Source: Nemania diffusa (lineage: Eukaryota > Ascomycota > Sordariomycetes > Xylariales > Xylariaceae). Taken from it: a stretch of 64,000 nucleotides of DNA. Numbering within the stretch: position 1 is the stretch's first letter; each line of letters opens with the position of its first letter. Both the position numbers and the translations under genes were made by a program. Below are positions 1 through 10,267 of the stretch, piece by piece. A model generated the notes under the pieces. That model ran no database searches. It worked only from the letters and a program-made list of their open reading frames with translations, and had not been told where the DNA came from. The DNA is taken from NCBI GenBank assembly GCA_038501195.1, contig JBBPUQ010000001.1, forward strand, positions 4,340,001 to 4,404,000. The letters are read 5' to 3'.

Positions 1-2294
1 AAGTGAGAACTATGTACTTTAAAACCTCACATGCCGCTTCATTACAATTTCGACTAACAGATAGAAGGTGAGAACGGGATTCCGCTATGTCCTCTATAGA
101 TGCTTATAGTATAGTAAGTTGGGTGTGTAATCATGCTAGTGACCTGAGATAAGCTCACGTCCGGTCACGATAGTCCCAATGGACACACACAACACTGAAG
201 AGGCGAGGCATAAACTCAACCTATATAATATGCAAATGCAAAATGCAAATTGGAGTGCGTGTTCTAGTAGTATTAGGCATACTTATTGATAGGAGAGGTT
301 GTGGTGACATATACTTGGGGTGTATGGTATGATACCAGGAGATCGCATTGCCATGAGGCTGTATGATGAAAAGGGAAAAAAAGAACATTAGCAATAAATT
401 TTAATATTCAATTCAACAAGGGGTATTTTTTCTAGAATAGGGTCCTACAACGCTTTATTTGCTCGGATTGCTTTCTAAGATTAAAACTTCGCCTCTCTCC
501 CTAGCTCTCCTAATCACGTCTCACGTCAAATCAGTGTATGAGTGACGTTCCATATAACAGCTTGTTAGTTGGGCGCTTGCCCTTGCTGTACCCGTTTGCA
601 TCAAACATGGTTGACCATAATAATACAGCACTATGTTAGAGAGTTTGACAGATGAGCTAGGGGCAAGGCAAAATAGTACGTATAGTATGCAGGGATGGGG
701 CCGCGTCTACATACACACTACTTGAAGCGATTTAGTATATTAAAACCTAAGCAGTGTGTCAGAGAAATAGCGATTGAAACGCAGCTGGGTTGGAGAGTCG
801 ACGCATATGCGTGCAAGAATGTGAATAGTAAATTCAGCCCATCGCTTCTGATAGTAATAAAAAGAAACGTGTTATCATGCTGCGGCGATCTGAGATTAAA
901 GATCATGACGTGAGTGGCATTTGCGTCATTTTGAGCCGCATCGAAGTAGATCATCCTCTCAAGTTCCCACCCGAAAGAGAAAGCCGTCATGACCTCAAGT
1001 GATTGACACCTCTAAAGATGGATGTGCAGTATAGGATTCCACTATTCACCACTCTAAGAAATAGTTAGCAATAGTTATGATGAAATGGTATATTCAAATG
1101 TAAAAGTAAACGAGTAGTGATTGCATCATGAGAATCTATATCTCTAGATCGGGGTTTAGTCAGTAACATAACGACAAGCTAATCAAGCTACTTTGAACTT
1201 ACATAGCTATTCAGAGCGGTCAGAGAATATAGAATACACTAACGAAACCACATAGAGCTGAGCTAACCGGCGAAACCCATTTAGTGCTGTTAAGAATCGA
1301 ACCTAACCCCTGCTAACATCTCTAGTCCCGCTGCAAAACTCATACATAGTTGTCGGGACGGGGATGCGGCTCAGAATCGTCATGTCTTTATTAGGTATCT
1401 AGGTATTCTGCGAAATACAGATAGGTAGGTACCAACTTACCTCAGTAGTACAGACTACTGCGTACCTACAAAGGCATTCTGTAGAGTTAGTGTAAATAGT
1501 TACACCGTAACACCATAAATAACCAGGCGGTAGGATAGTGCCCGAGAGTACGCTAGATGGTTGGCTAGCAGTGAACGGGGTCATCCCGCGCGCCATCTAC
1601 GTCGGTAGTTCCACAAGTTGCAGAGATGCCATTGGGTGTTGTCCACACTCAGCTACCAAGGCGAAAAGTGGAGGCTAAAACACGTACCAAGAGTTTTGTC
1701 GTGCTACTGCGACAGCGAATCGTTTCGCCGTTTGCAACCTCCGACAATTCAAATCGCATGGTACCGCGCGTAAAGGGCTTTCTTTCTTTTCCTCTCTTTA
1801 GCGCCCGCAAGAGTGCCCGCAATTAGACAATTGGCATCGCTTGCTCGCACGCACACAAACTGACAATGTGGCCCATCTGACGAGTGTTCTGGGGCCCCAA
1901 AGCCTAGGACCCTATTCCAAAACATGCGCCGAAGGGTATCCGGATAACCCGGATGACGTACGTTTATAAGCGCTATAAGTGTGGTAGGGACATATGTAAG
2001 TGCATCCTATGAGCTGAGTAGGTTTTAGAAATTGTGTGAGCAGGTTCTCTCTCTCTTTCCTTTGGGTGTCAAAACATTAGTTGCTGGTCTAAGTCGAAGT
2101 CGAAGTCGCTGTTGTCCTTGCCGTCGTCCTTAGAGCCACACCAATAGTCGTGACAGCAGCAAGCAGTTATTCGCGGTTCCTTTTCGGATTTAGTTGGAAA
2201 TCGACATACCGTACTCATTCATCCGCATCTGCCACCTAATCACGAAATCCCCTCATATACACACATCATACACGGCCAGACCAAATCAAACACA
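1..2294. other. Intergenic region, no gene recognised
   Basis: Mixed-composition DNA with only short open frames (up to about 90 codons), none with a recognisable protein or good codon texture. Variants of TAGGTA/GGTACC recur, for example around 1390-1445, and a GTCGAA triplicate lies near 2094-2111. I see no tRNA or rRNA and no transposase. The last ~250 bases are likely the promoter and 5' leader of the small membrane protein gene at 2295. Confidence 0.6.
2045..2063 (+). promoter_or_regulatory. Pyrimidine (CT) tract upstream of the 2295 gene
   Basis: A run of almost pure C and T lies about 230 bases before the ATG at 2295. CT-rich tracts shortly upstream of transcription starts are common in filamentous fungal promoters, so this may mark the core promoter of the downstream gene. 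The placement is seen directly; the role is inferred. Confidence 0.3.
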
Positions 2295-2585
2295 ATGGCT
2301 AGCTTCGAGAGCACCCTGATCACCGCAATTGTTGCGGCCATTGTATCTGTCCTGGCGTTCCTCGCCCTCACTATCGTTGTCGCCCTATACTGGACGAGCA
2401 TCGCTCGCCGTATAGCACCCAACCGCTTCGCCGAGCCCATGAGCGAGAAGGCGTGGCCCTCATCGCGAGACTCGGACCACTCGGCTATGCTATCGTCTTC
2501 ACCAATGTCCTCGCTCGCATCCTCACCGAGGTCATCGAGAGCAGTCAACGCTCCGGGGCTTCCGAACGCTGTCCTAAGGGGATAG
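2295..2585 (+). CDS. Small single-pass membrane protein (hypothetical, 96 aa)
   Basis: The frame runs 96 codons from an ATG in a good fungal start context (CACAATGGC). Residues about 8-33 form one long hydrophobic segment rich in Ala, Val, Ile and Leu, followed by a basic Arg-Arg pair at 38-39. This suggests a single transmembrane helix with the Ser/Pro-rich tail (about 45-96) in the cytosol. The tail has many Ser-Pro and Ser-Ser pairs that could be phosphorylated. No family is recognised, and such short one-helix proteins are common and poorly named in fungi. A 102-codon antisense frame (2240-2548) is an overlap artefact: it lacks a comparable start context and protein texture. No intron is needed. 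The function is unknown. Confidence 0.55.
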   Translation: MASFESTLITAIVAAIVSVLAFLALTIVVALYWTSIARRIAPNRFAEPMSEKAWPSSRDSDHSAMLSSSPMSSLASSPRSSRAVNAPGLPNAVLRG

Positions 2586-3505
2586 CTATTTATAACATCA
2601 CACGGTGGATTTAATGATCATTGGGATCATACATGATATTTTCATTAATGATACGACTTCTGACCTAGGGTCAGTTTGCATGGCAGGTAACGGGGATCTT
2701 CGGTATTTCAAGCATTTACACATCTTGGTTCATGTACAGGCGTTTGGGATAAAGCGTGGCATATATTTATAGAAGCCCGCGAGGGCTTGCATCTTTACAG
2801 TAGAGAGAGGAAGGACTACATCTGGGAACAGGCGCAAGCGTGACAATGATCACGCCTTTACGGTCGTTACGGCAAGATACCCGATTCGTTCATTAGACGC
2901 GAGTTCGACCTAGACAGGCATTTCTGATATAGGCAATATTGAAGGTTTATTATACCTACTACCTACGTCGTAGTTAATCTCCTCAGTCTCTAAAAACCGT
3001 TAGTATTTGGACTTGACTAGCTCGCAATACCTATCTAGCTACTCGCCTAGGTAGATAGTAGACGAACGTAGGCGGTGAAACCGACTTAACGCCGAAATAG
3101 CCGAAGAGTTGAGTGTTGCTTACTACGGTGCATGGGTATACAACATTTGCCCTCATGTATCATGTATAGGTAAGCAGCACGAACTACCAACGGCACAAAC
3201 ACGTTCGTGTTCGTTGGGTTACAACCGGATTATACAATAGATCAATTCCGATACACAGTTTGGAATTACATACTTGAAGTAATCTGAATTTTTATTAATT
3301 AATGATTGTATGTCAATTAGGTAATATTTATAGGAGTGACGGCTCCTTCTGCCAGCCCCTTTCCGCATAGCTGCAAGAACTAATCCGTATATCATATAAA
3401 CCCTCGAAAACAACAACTGCGCCATATAGCCTTTTACAAAGACATGTTTCATAAAAAAAAAATCGTTTTACGCGAGCACCCTACTCTCGTCTCGCAAAAG
3501 CCACC
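2586..3505. other. Intergenic region between the 96-aa gene and the secreted-protein gene
   Basis: No coding region is supported. The stretch includes the 3' flank of the gene ending at 2585, a small GC-rich hairpin at 2773-2788, several TACCTA/TAGGTAG runs around 2950-3060, and A+T-rich sequence from about 3230 to 3460. A 77-codon minus frame (3219-3452) has no recognisable features and is not called. Confidence 0.5.
2773..2788. repeat. Short GC-rich inverted repeat (6-bp arms, 4-base loop)
   Basis: AAGCCC and GGGCTT flank a GCGA loop, about 190 bases after the stop codon of the 2295 gene. It could fold as a compact hairpin in RNA. A role in 3' end formation is possible but unproven, since fungi do not use bacterial-type terminators. 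Confidence 0.4.
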
Positions 3506-4219
3506 TTACAATAAGATGGCGGCGCCGAGAATACCTGCGGCCGCAGCAGCAGCACCGCCGAGGATAGCAGTGGGGTGAGCCGCCGCGCCAGTCGCAGCCG
3601 AGGTGGTGGTGGCGCCGGCGGAAGTGGTACCGATGACGACGCCGGTGGACGTCGTGGTGGCCGTGGTGCCGGAGCCGGTGCTCGTGATGGTCGTGGTGCT
3701 GTTGGACGAGGCGGTGGCGGCCCCGCACAGCGGGCCCGTGTGCGTGGCGAGCGAGTTGACGAAGGACGTGTAGCTGGCGCCCTCGGAGCCCGTGGCCACG
3801 CAGTTGGTGATGACGGCGTCGATGTCCGAGCTCGAGGCGCTGACGTAGCTGATCACCTGCGTGATGTACGAGTTCAGGTCGCTCTGCAGCGACGTGCCCA
3901 GGCTCGACGAGAAGTCGCACACCTGCGTCGTGATGGCGAACGGGTCCGCGTTGCTGCCGCTGCTCGTCGAGCTCTGGGCGGCGACACTGCTGGCGTAGCT
4001 CGTGATGGCCGAGGCGAGATCGCCCGTCGGCGTCGGGGCGCCCGATAGCAGACTGAGGTAGGATTGAGTGCAGCCGCTGGTGCCGGTGCCGGTGCCGGTG
4101 CTGGTACCGGTGTCGGTAGCACTTGTAGTTCCAGCAGTGCTGGTAGTATCGGTAGTCTGTGCTAAAGACATGCCCGCAAGGGCAGCCGCGGATAGAAGGG
4201 CTTTGCTGTTGTACATCAT
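3506..4219 (-). CDS. Secreted, probably GPI-anchored Ser/Thr-rich cysteine protein (237 aa)
   Basis: The protein starts with a classic signal peptide (residues 1-20, cleavage likely after ALAGMSLA before Gln21). A Thr/Ser/Gly-rich linker (22-49) and a compact Ser-rich domain of about 115 residues follow. The domain has four cysteines at 50, 101, 140 and 165, which could form two disulfides. A second Ser/Thr/Gly-rich stretch (170-212) holds an Asn-Ser-Thr glycosylation site at 173. The chain ends in a hydrophobic Ala/Gly/Leu tail (217-237) after small residues, as in GPI-anchor signals. The layout resembles fungal cell-surface proteins often annotated 'infection structure specific protein'; that match is from memory and tentative. 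The first of two adjacent Met codons is taken as the start; either would serve. The locus is locally very GC-rich, producing long shadow frames on the other strand. It is probably a cell-wall or plasma-membrane surface protein. Confidence 0.8.
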   Translation of the reverse strand: MMYNSKALLSAAALAGMSLAQTTDTTSTAGTTSATDTGTSTGTGTGTSGCTQSYLSLLSGAPTPTGDLASAITSYASSVAAQSSTSSGSNADPFAITTQVCDFSSSLGTSLQSDLNSYITQVISYVSASSSDIDAVITNCVATGSEGASYTSFVNSLATHTGPLCGAATASSNSTTTITSTGSGTTATTTSTGVVIGTTSAGATTTSAATGAAAHPTAILGGAAAAAAGILGAAILL

Positions 4220-6832
4220 TTTTATTAAGGTAAGTCTAGAGCTCGTTTACGGTCTTCGCGGTCTGGTATGATGGATATATTGAGACTTATATTCGAGATA
4301 GACAGCGTTCCGAATAGTCTAAGGGGATGGGCTCGGAAAACTCAGGGTGGATAGACACACCTGGGAGGAAGTTTACTTATAGGAATCAACATGAAATATA
4401 GACCAATAGCACATTCGAGTGAACGATGGGAACACAAACGATCCTGTTCGTCTGTCACAATAGCCACAGACGACGTCAAAGGTCTCTGCTCAGCCCCAAC
4501 CGACATCTACACCTGTACTGTGTGCCATAAACTGTGTTTGACAAGTTGCCTTCTACTACATACGTAGGCACATCATGGTGGGAATATATAACAGATTTAG
4601 CTCTCTGATTCGTTCTAGAAAATGTAGAGTTAACAAGGGTCTTGCACTGGATTCATACGGAATTCTGACGTAGTCTTAGCTTAACTTGACCCTAGGTACT
4701 ATTCATAATTCAGATCACCCGATGTATTCTCATACGAATTTGTAGTGCTTGAAGGCCATTCGCACCAATAGTATTTGCGCGGGTGAGCTAATGTAGCACT
4801 TATACTTGCCAGGATTTCGTGATCAACAACATTGGCATTTTGATGTCAAGGCGGCCTCCGATCAAATACCGTAGCTATAAATAAGTCGGCAAGCTGCCGA
4901 TATGACACATAGCCTGAAAAAAAGTTTATAGGTACAGTAGATCTCTTCAAAAATATGGTTTTGTATGCAAGCTCCCGTTACCGGGCTACACTATGTAATT
5001 ATGACCGATACGGCTATAAGATCGGCTTCTTCGCCGAGCCTGGTCAGCTGTAAGTAAGTACCGCGCTGTGGGCGTCGGGTCGGCTGGGACGGCAAAGCAG
5101 ATCTACACAAAACACACACACTGTGACAGTACTGACGCCGCATGGCTGAGGCTGAGGTGGCACTACAGAATACCCAGAGGGGGTATCTGACTCGTCCAAC
5201 GGGATGACGTCTGGCTTACTTTAAATGCACAGCCGGCGTGAGCAACTGTCCACTAACCGTTCTCTGTTGTCTTCATTATGAAACTCAGCGATGATTTTAT
5301 TATTGATCATCATTCAAATGGTATGGCACTGAACGTCTTTAGCTGACGCGTCCCTCGATTTGCACATATTTCGTGTTTTGCGTCTCACCGGATACGACGA
5401 TCTTTGCTGTATTCCGTAAACACTATTGAAATAATGGGGATAGATAGTTACCAGTTTCTGATCATCATCTTCCTCTTACTTCCCGAGTAGAGACATACAT
5501 AGCTACGAATATCATTATATAGGTATATCCTGTGCCGATCGTATCGATGTTACGTTATCGCAACGCACCGCGCTTCATCATACAAGTACTGCTTTTTCTA
5601 CTAATAGTGGATAGGTCTATACGCAGTACCTTTGAGGCCAGCGGGGTTGGATTCTTAGTTGAGGCATCCTCGATTGAGAGCTTTTTGACTTCGCTAGATC
5701 CACGAAACAATCTACAAACAGACATGCTTAGATGACCGTACCCAAACCACACTTTGAGGGTCAAAACACGAATGTAACACTTCTGCTACTACCTAATTGT
5801 ATCGTACGAGATAATAGGAGCCCACGTTCAGCATTCTTCGTCCCGTGTCTGAAACATGATTGACTTGCCACGCTATTCTCCGCACAGACCTTGGGACTAC
5901 AACTTATCGTCAGACATAGAGCGCACGCGCGTACAATGTCTATAAAGTCTCTAGTTATGTCTTAGACGGCGTCACAAAGTCCCTTCCCGCACAATCACGG
6001 GTTCACAGTCGTTGACGAATGATGACGACAAGTCCCAGCACTAAACCTGCCTAGGACACAAGGAAACGGCAGCAGCCATAATACATTTCTTTGCTGTTCT
6101 CCAGCAAAGAGCTTGCTTGGGGCTTATTACCGTAGCTTGTGTCTGCTTGCGCATGACTCAATCAACGGATAGACTCAAAGCCCTGACCTATCTACAGTAG
6201 TATAAGCTAACTTATGCTTGTGGTGATGTATTTATGTACATATTGACTGAGGTCAATGCTTTTCTACCCTTCATACATAAGATATGCCGGAACGGCTCGC
6301 ATTACTTAAGACTACCATAGTGGATAGAAAAGAAATGACATCCAAGTAGGTAAAGACAGAACGATTTACTAGCGCATTGACGGAATTTGAGGACCACATT
6401 CATCTAGAATGAGTTATTCTGGCTATGAAGGTAATACACATTCTTCTAATTTGCCTAACCCAATATACTGACTGCTGTGAGCTGGCTGCTTGACCTATAT
6501 ACGCTCCTCTCCTATACACTCATTCTGTGTTCGACCTACTCCACCATTCTCGCAACCAAAGATATAGGTACAAATAAGTACTAAGGTGTAAGACATTATG
6601 CATACAAGTTCGAATAAAATTTTCCAATGCCATGATTCAAGACAATATACAAGGATGGCGATGGAGTACAATCAGGGCACTGATATGCCAACTCCCCGAG
6701 GAGTGATCCAGAGATACGGTCTGCCGCCGTAAGTCAAAAAATGTAAGGACGCCGCTGTCCCACGCTCGTAAATGCTTAAATAAAATATATCAAACGGTGC
6801 GCCGTCCATGGTGGTAGTATCGTTGTGACCCA
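4220..6832. other. Intergenic region, no gene recognised
   Basis: About 2.6 kb without a credible gene. The first ~100 bases are the 5' flank of the secreted-protein gene on the minus strand. Overlapping frames at 5532-5735 (+) and 5555-5764 (-) are under 70 codons and look random. Two short ATG-led stretches ending in GTAAGT (5001-5048 and 6655-6728) could be first exons but have no visible continuation. The last ~200 bases are the likely 3' untranslated and end region of the coiled-coil gene. Confidence 0.5.
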
Positions 6833-9800
6833 TCACGATCGGAGAGACTTGAATCGTTCCTCGAACGCCTGGACTTTCTCGGCCTGCAACTCTCTCTCGA
6901 GTTTACGTGTTTGGTTAATAGCAGCTTCACGCTCCTCCTGCAGCTCAAGGACCTCGATCTGAGCAAGATTCATGCGTCCGACCACCTGCTGCATTTCTGC
7001 GTCGGCATCCATCAGCGCATTCTCCAACTCTGCCACCCGCATTTTGAGGTTATCAATCTGAATTTCCTCAGATACGTTCATTGCCGGCCCAGAACGCGTA
7101 GTACTAAGACGGGGTGATAATGCGCCTGGGCCCGTAAATAGCGGTGATAGTGGCGACTTGGCAGGGAAAGTGCGCGGTGAGCGAAGACCATCACGGAGCC
7201 TAGTAAGCTGTACGCTGTGGCTTTCCTTGAGAGTCGACATTTCTTCCTCGTGACGAGCAACTCTGTCTTCCGACGCTGTTTGTGCTGCTTCTAGTTTTTC
7301 TTCCAGAGTCCGTAGGTGCGCCTGCATAGATGTGATTTTCTCTGCGTTAGCTTTCTGGCTAGCGTCGCCTCGTGTTACAGTATCTGCGATCCGTCGGCGG
7401 AGTTGCTGGTTTATTGAAAGTTGTTGTTGCACCTGTATAGCTAATTCTTCCACGCGACGGGCAGATTCTTGAAGTTCGTCCGCTAAGGCCTTTTCCGATG
7501 CAAGGTAGGCTTGCTCTCCCGCTTTCAGGGAGACAAGCTGCTTTTTGTAGGATTCGACTTCACTCTGAGCAAGGTCACGCTCTGAAACAGCCGAAAACAG
7601 GGCGGTCTCTAGCTTTTTCATCGCCGTCTGAGTCTTCTCATCACTAATACCCCCGGCCTCCAGGTTTTTGATACGCTGGATCGAGACTGTATAGGCCTGC
7701 TGAAGATCATGATACGCAGCCATCAGAGATTCCGATGTGACTGGTGTAGCAAGCTGATCGCTACCATTGCTTAAACGCGCAAATGCTGGAGGGATTAAAA
7801 TGTCTTTGTCTTCGAGAAGCTTACGGAGATATTCCACTTCTTGCTCTGCTTTGTCGAGATCCATTTTCAGACCAGCTAAACCTTTCTCAACTTGCCACTT
7901 CTGATCTAAAGCCTCTTCGGCTCTACGACGCAGAACAGAGATCTCACCTCGGAGATTGCTGATTTCTTTCTGAAATCCAGCTTTTTCTGGCGAAGAAGTT
8001 AGGAGACGATCGCGCTCCATCTCAAGGACGCGAATCTTCTTCTGGTTCTCGCGGTTCTGGTGCTCCTGTCTCTCGAGTAGATTTTTGAGCGCACGGTGCA
8101 GAGCATCACGCTGCTCTTCAACATCCTTCAGGCGTTCTGAAAGTTGATCACGGGACTCTGAAGTTTTAACAGTCTTCGACCTAAAAATACCCGATGGCGG
8201 TCGTTGGAGCCTAAATGATGAGCGTGAACCACCGACGGAATTAGAACGGGAAAGCGGTGCGCTCGTAGTTCCACCTTCTTCAGATATACTGTCCATTTGT
8301 ACTTGCTTCAAGTTGGAGTTCTCATTTCTTAAACTGTGAAGTTCTTGTTGCATCTTAGTAGTCTCGTATGTCATTTTCTCAAGATCAGAAGCTTGACTCT
8401 CGAGGCCATCGACACGAGCCTGAAGCTGTGGGATAATCTCCTCCTTCAAGTTATCCCTTTCATTGGAAGCATCTTGGAGCTCCCCTCGCAGTGCAGAAAG
8501 CAAATCCTCAAAATTATCCTTTACTTGTCGCTCTTCGGAAAGCTTTCGTCGTAGATTTTCGCAGGTCGCTTCAAGTTCTTTCACACGATCACTTGTATCC
8601 GAACCACTTATCGTAGCGAGATCGATCTGTGAAGCCTTCGTTGATAGGTCTCTGATCTGCTCATCCATCATCTGTCTTTTTAATCTTTCGTCTTGCAGTT
8701 TAGTCGTGAGCTCAAGCCTGAGCTGTGCCTTTTCTTGCTCTGACCTACGCTGTATCTTCTCAATCTCCTCTCTTGATTGATCATATTCACTAAACTTGGC
8801 CGAGCTGTAGCCTGAGTCAGAGAAGTAGTCACTAGTCCTCTTATTTCCAGTTGCCGCGGTGTTTTCTTTTTCTGCTTGTAGCCTGTCTACCATGTCCTCC
8901 AAATCCATCTCACGCCGGATAGATGCTGCCAACTCAGCCGAGATGGCCTTCAACTCGTCCTCCATTTCGTCGATTTGAGCAGGGTCCGATACAGATGGGG
9001 TAGCTAGGTATGATTCGCGATAGTCCCGTGAGTCGGGTACGTGGAACTGAGCCTTCTCGGCGTCAAACGATGATTGTGGTCCGATTGTTGTGACTGGGGA
9101 TGCATCGGATTGACTACCCGACTTTGAGAAGTTGAACGGTGAAGGGAGAGGAGAGTATCCTTTGTCTGAGGTTTCGGTAATTGGTGACGATGCCCAGCCA
9201 AAAAAAGTGCCGAGTCTCGACGAGTTTGGGGATTTAGGTAACGGTTTATCTGTATTAGGTGTCTTTATGTCGTTGCTATTGGTTCGCACCAGAGACGCTT
9301 CGTCAGATTTGAGGGTCAGGTGCTGTGGTGAGGTCTTCCGTGATATGTGTAAAGACATATTATGTTGAATGGGATTAGGATTAGTATGGTCAGACGACTC
9401 AGAGTTATAGCCGTCCAGGATGTTGTCATTCAGGGGATCTTTGTCCTCTTCAACCAATAGATTGTCATACAACGTTTGTTCGTCGGAGTGCGACGGTGTT
9501 TGATGGAGAGCTGCGGGGTGGCTGTCCCGAAAGTCTGGGCGTTTGGCTTCAACCGCTATGACAGCCGAGTCAGCGTTCCCTAAAGTGGAGGCAAGAGGAT
9601 GCTGATTTTCGGGAGATTTCCTGGTTAAAATCGAATAGATTAGCATTGCGCGATTCCTGGTTCTCGCGGTCGCGGGCCGCGTTGGATTGCAGACCAATGA
9701 GACAATGACTTACTCTTTGTCGCGGTGTATCAATAGAATATCGCTTGTACCTGTTGTCGGGCTTGGCCTAGTCGTACCAGTAGGGTCCCAGATGGGGGGC

Positions 9801-10267
9801 CGAGACATAGGTTCAACCTGCACCTGCGGGAACTCGTAGACAGTAGGACTGTCCACGGAGAAGGAGCGATCGTATCGCTGCTCAGGTCGTGGCAGGCTCT
9901 TCACAACGCTAGCTAGGTACTCTCCCGAGGAGTAGCGCGTGGCAATGGGGGAGGCCGTTGCAGACAATGGCTTACGTCGAATCGGTTTGGTGGCCGAGAC
10001 GGACGTGCGGCCACTGAGGACGAGGCCCTTTGTGTTCCGAAGGCTCGAAACGAGTGGTGCTGGAGCAAAGGTGAGGGGAGCCGTAGGTGTGGGTGGCGGC
10101 GGCTGGTCTGCATAGACGGGATCGGGATACGATGGAAACGAGGAAACATGAGTTGAAGCACTAGAAGTCTCAGAAAGGGCAGACAGCGACGGGTGGTGTT
10201 GATGGTGATGGTCTGTGGCTGCCACGAGGGGCCGTTGCTGGAAGGGCGGCATGGTATCGGTAGACAT
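6833..10267 (-). CDS. Large fungal coiled-coil protein, two exons, 1113 aa
   Basis: Exon 1 is 10267-9714 and exon 2 is 9620-6833, separated by a 93-base intron. Splicing after ...GACAAAGA joins the frames exactly (554 + 2788 = 3342 nt, 1113 codons plus stop). Unspliced, exon 1 would hit a stop inside the GTAAGT donor. The N-terminal ~400 residues are low-complexity and disordered: a His-rich patch at 20-25, a Pro run near 55, many Ser-Pro sites, and a short LGTFFGWAS motif at about 321-329. From about residue 402 to the C-terminus the chain is mostly heptad-type coiled coil rich in Glu, Lys, Leu and Gln. It is broken by a Ser/Arg-rich linker (near 650) and a Ser-Pro-rich linker (near 1010). 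This arrangement matches fungal proteins loosely annotated 'M protein repeat protein'. That name reflects coiled-coil similarity only and does not mean streptococcal M protein. A structural, cytoskeletal or septal/polarity role is possible; no catalytic domain is visible. Confidence 0.85.
9621..9713 (-). other. Spliceosomal intron of the coiled-coil gene (93 nt)
   Basis: On the minus strand the intron begins GTAAGT and ends AACCAG, with a branch-like GCTAATC about 20 bases before the acceptor. The size and signals are typical of filamentous ascomycete introns. Splicing yields Glu185 from GA+G and restores one uninterrupted frame across both exons. The ATG-led start of the downstream frame (9697) falls inside this intron and is not a real start. 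Confidence 0.85.

Noticed and set aside
1285..1330. GAATCGAACC on the plus strand, resembling a tRNA T-loop (B box) on the minus strand
   Set aside because: The arms around it do not form a five-base T stem and no A box or acceptor stem lies at the right distance, so it is not a tRNA.
2240..2548. 102-codon minus frame over the small membrane-protein gene
   Set aside because: Antisense overlap; the plus frame has the better start context and a clear membrane helix.
3575..4048. 157-codon plus frame rich in Arg and Gly, opposite the secreted-protein gene
   Set aside because: It is the antisense shadow of a GC-rich coding region; the minus frame has a signal peptide and GPI tail.
5532..5764. 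Overlapping 67- and 69-codon frames on both strands
   Set aside because: Mutual shadows with no homology cue, membrane segment or splice support.
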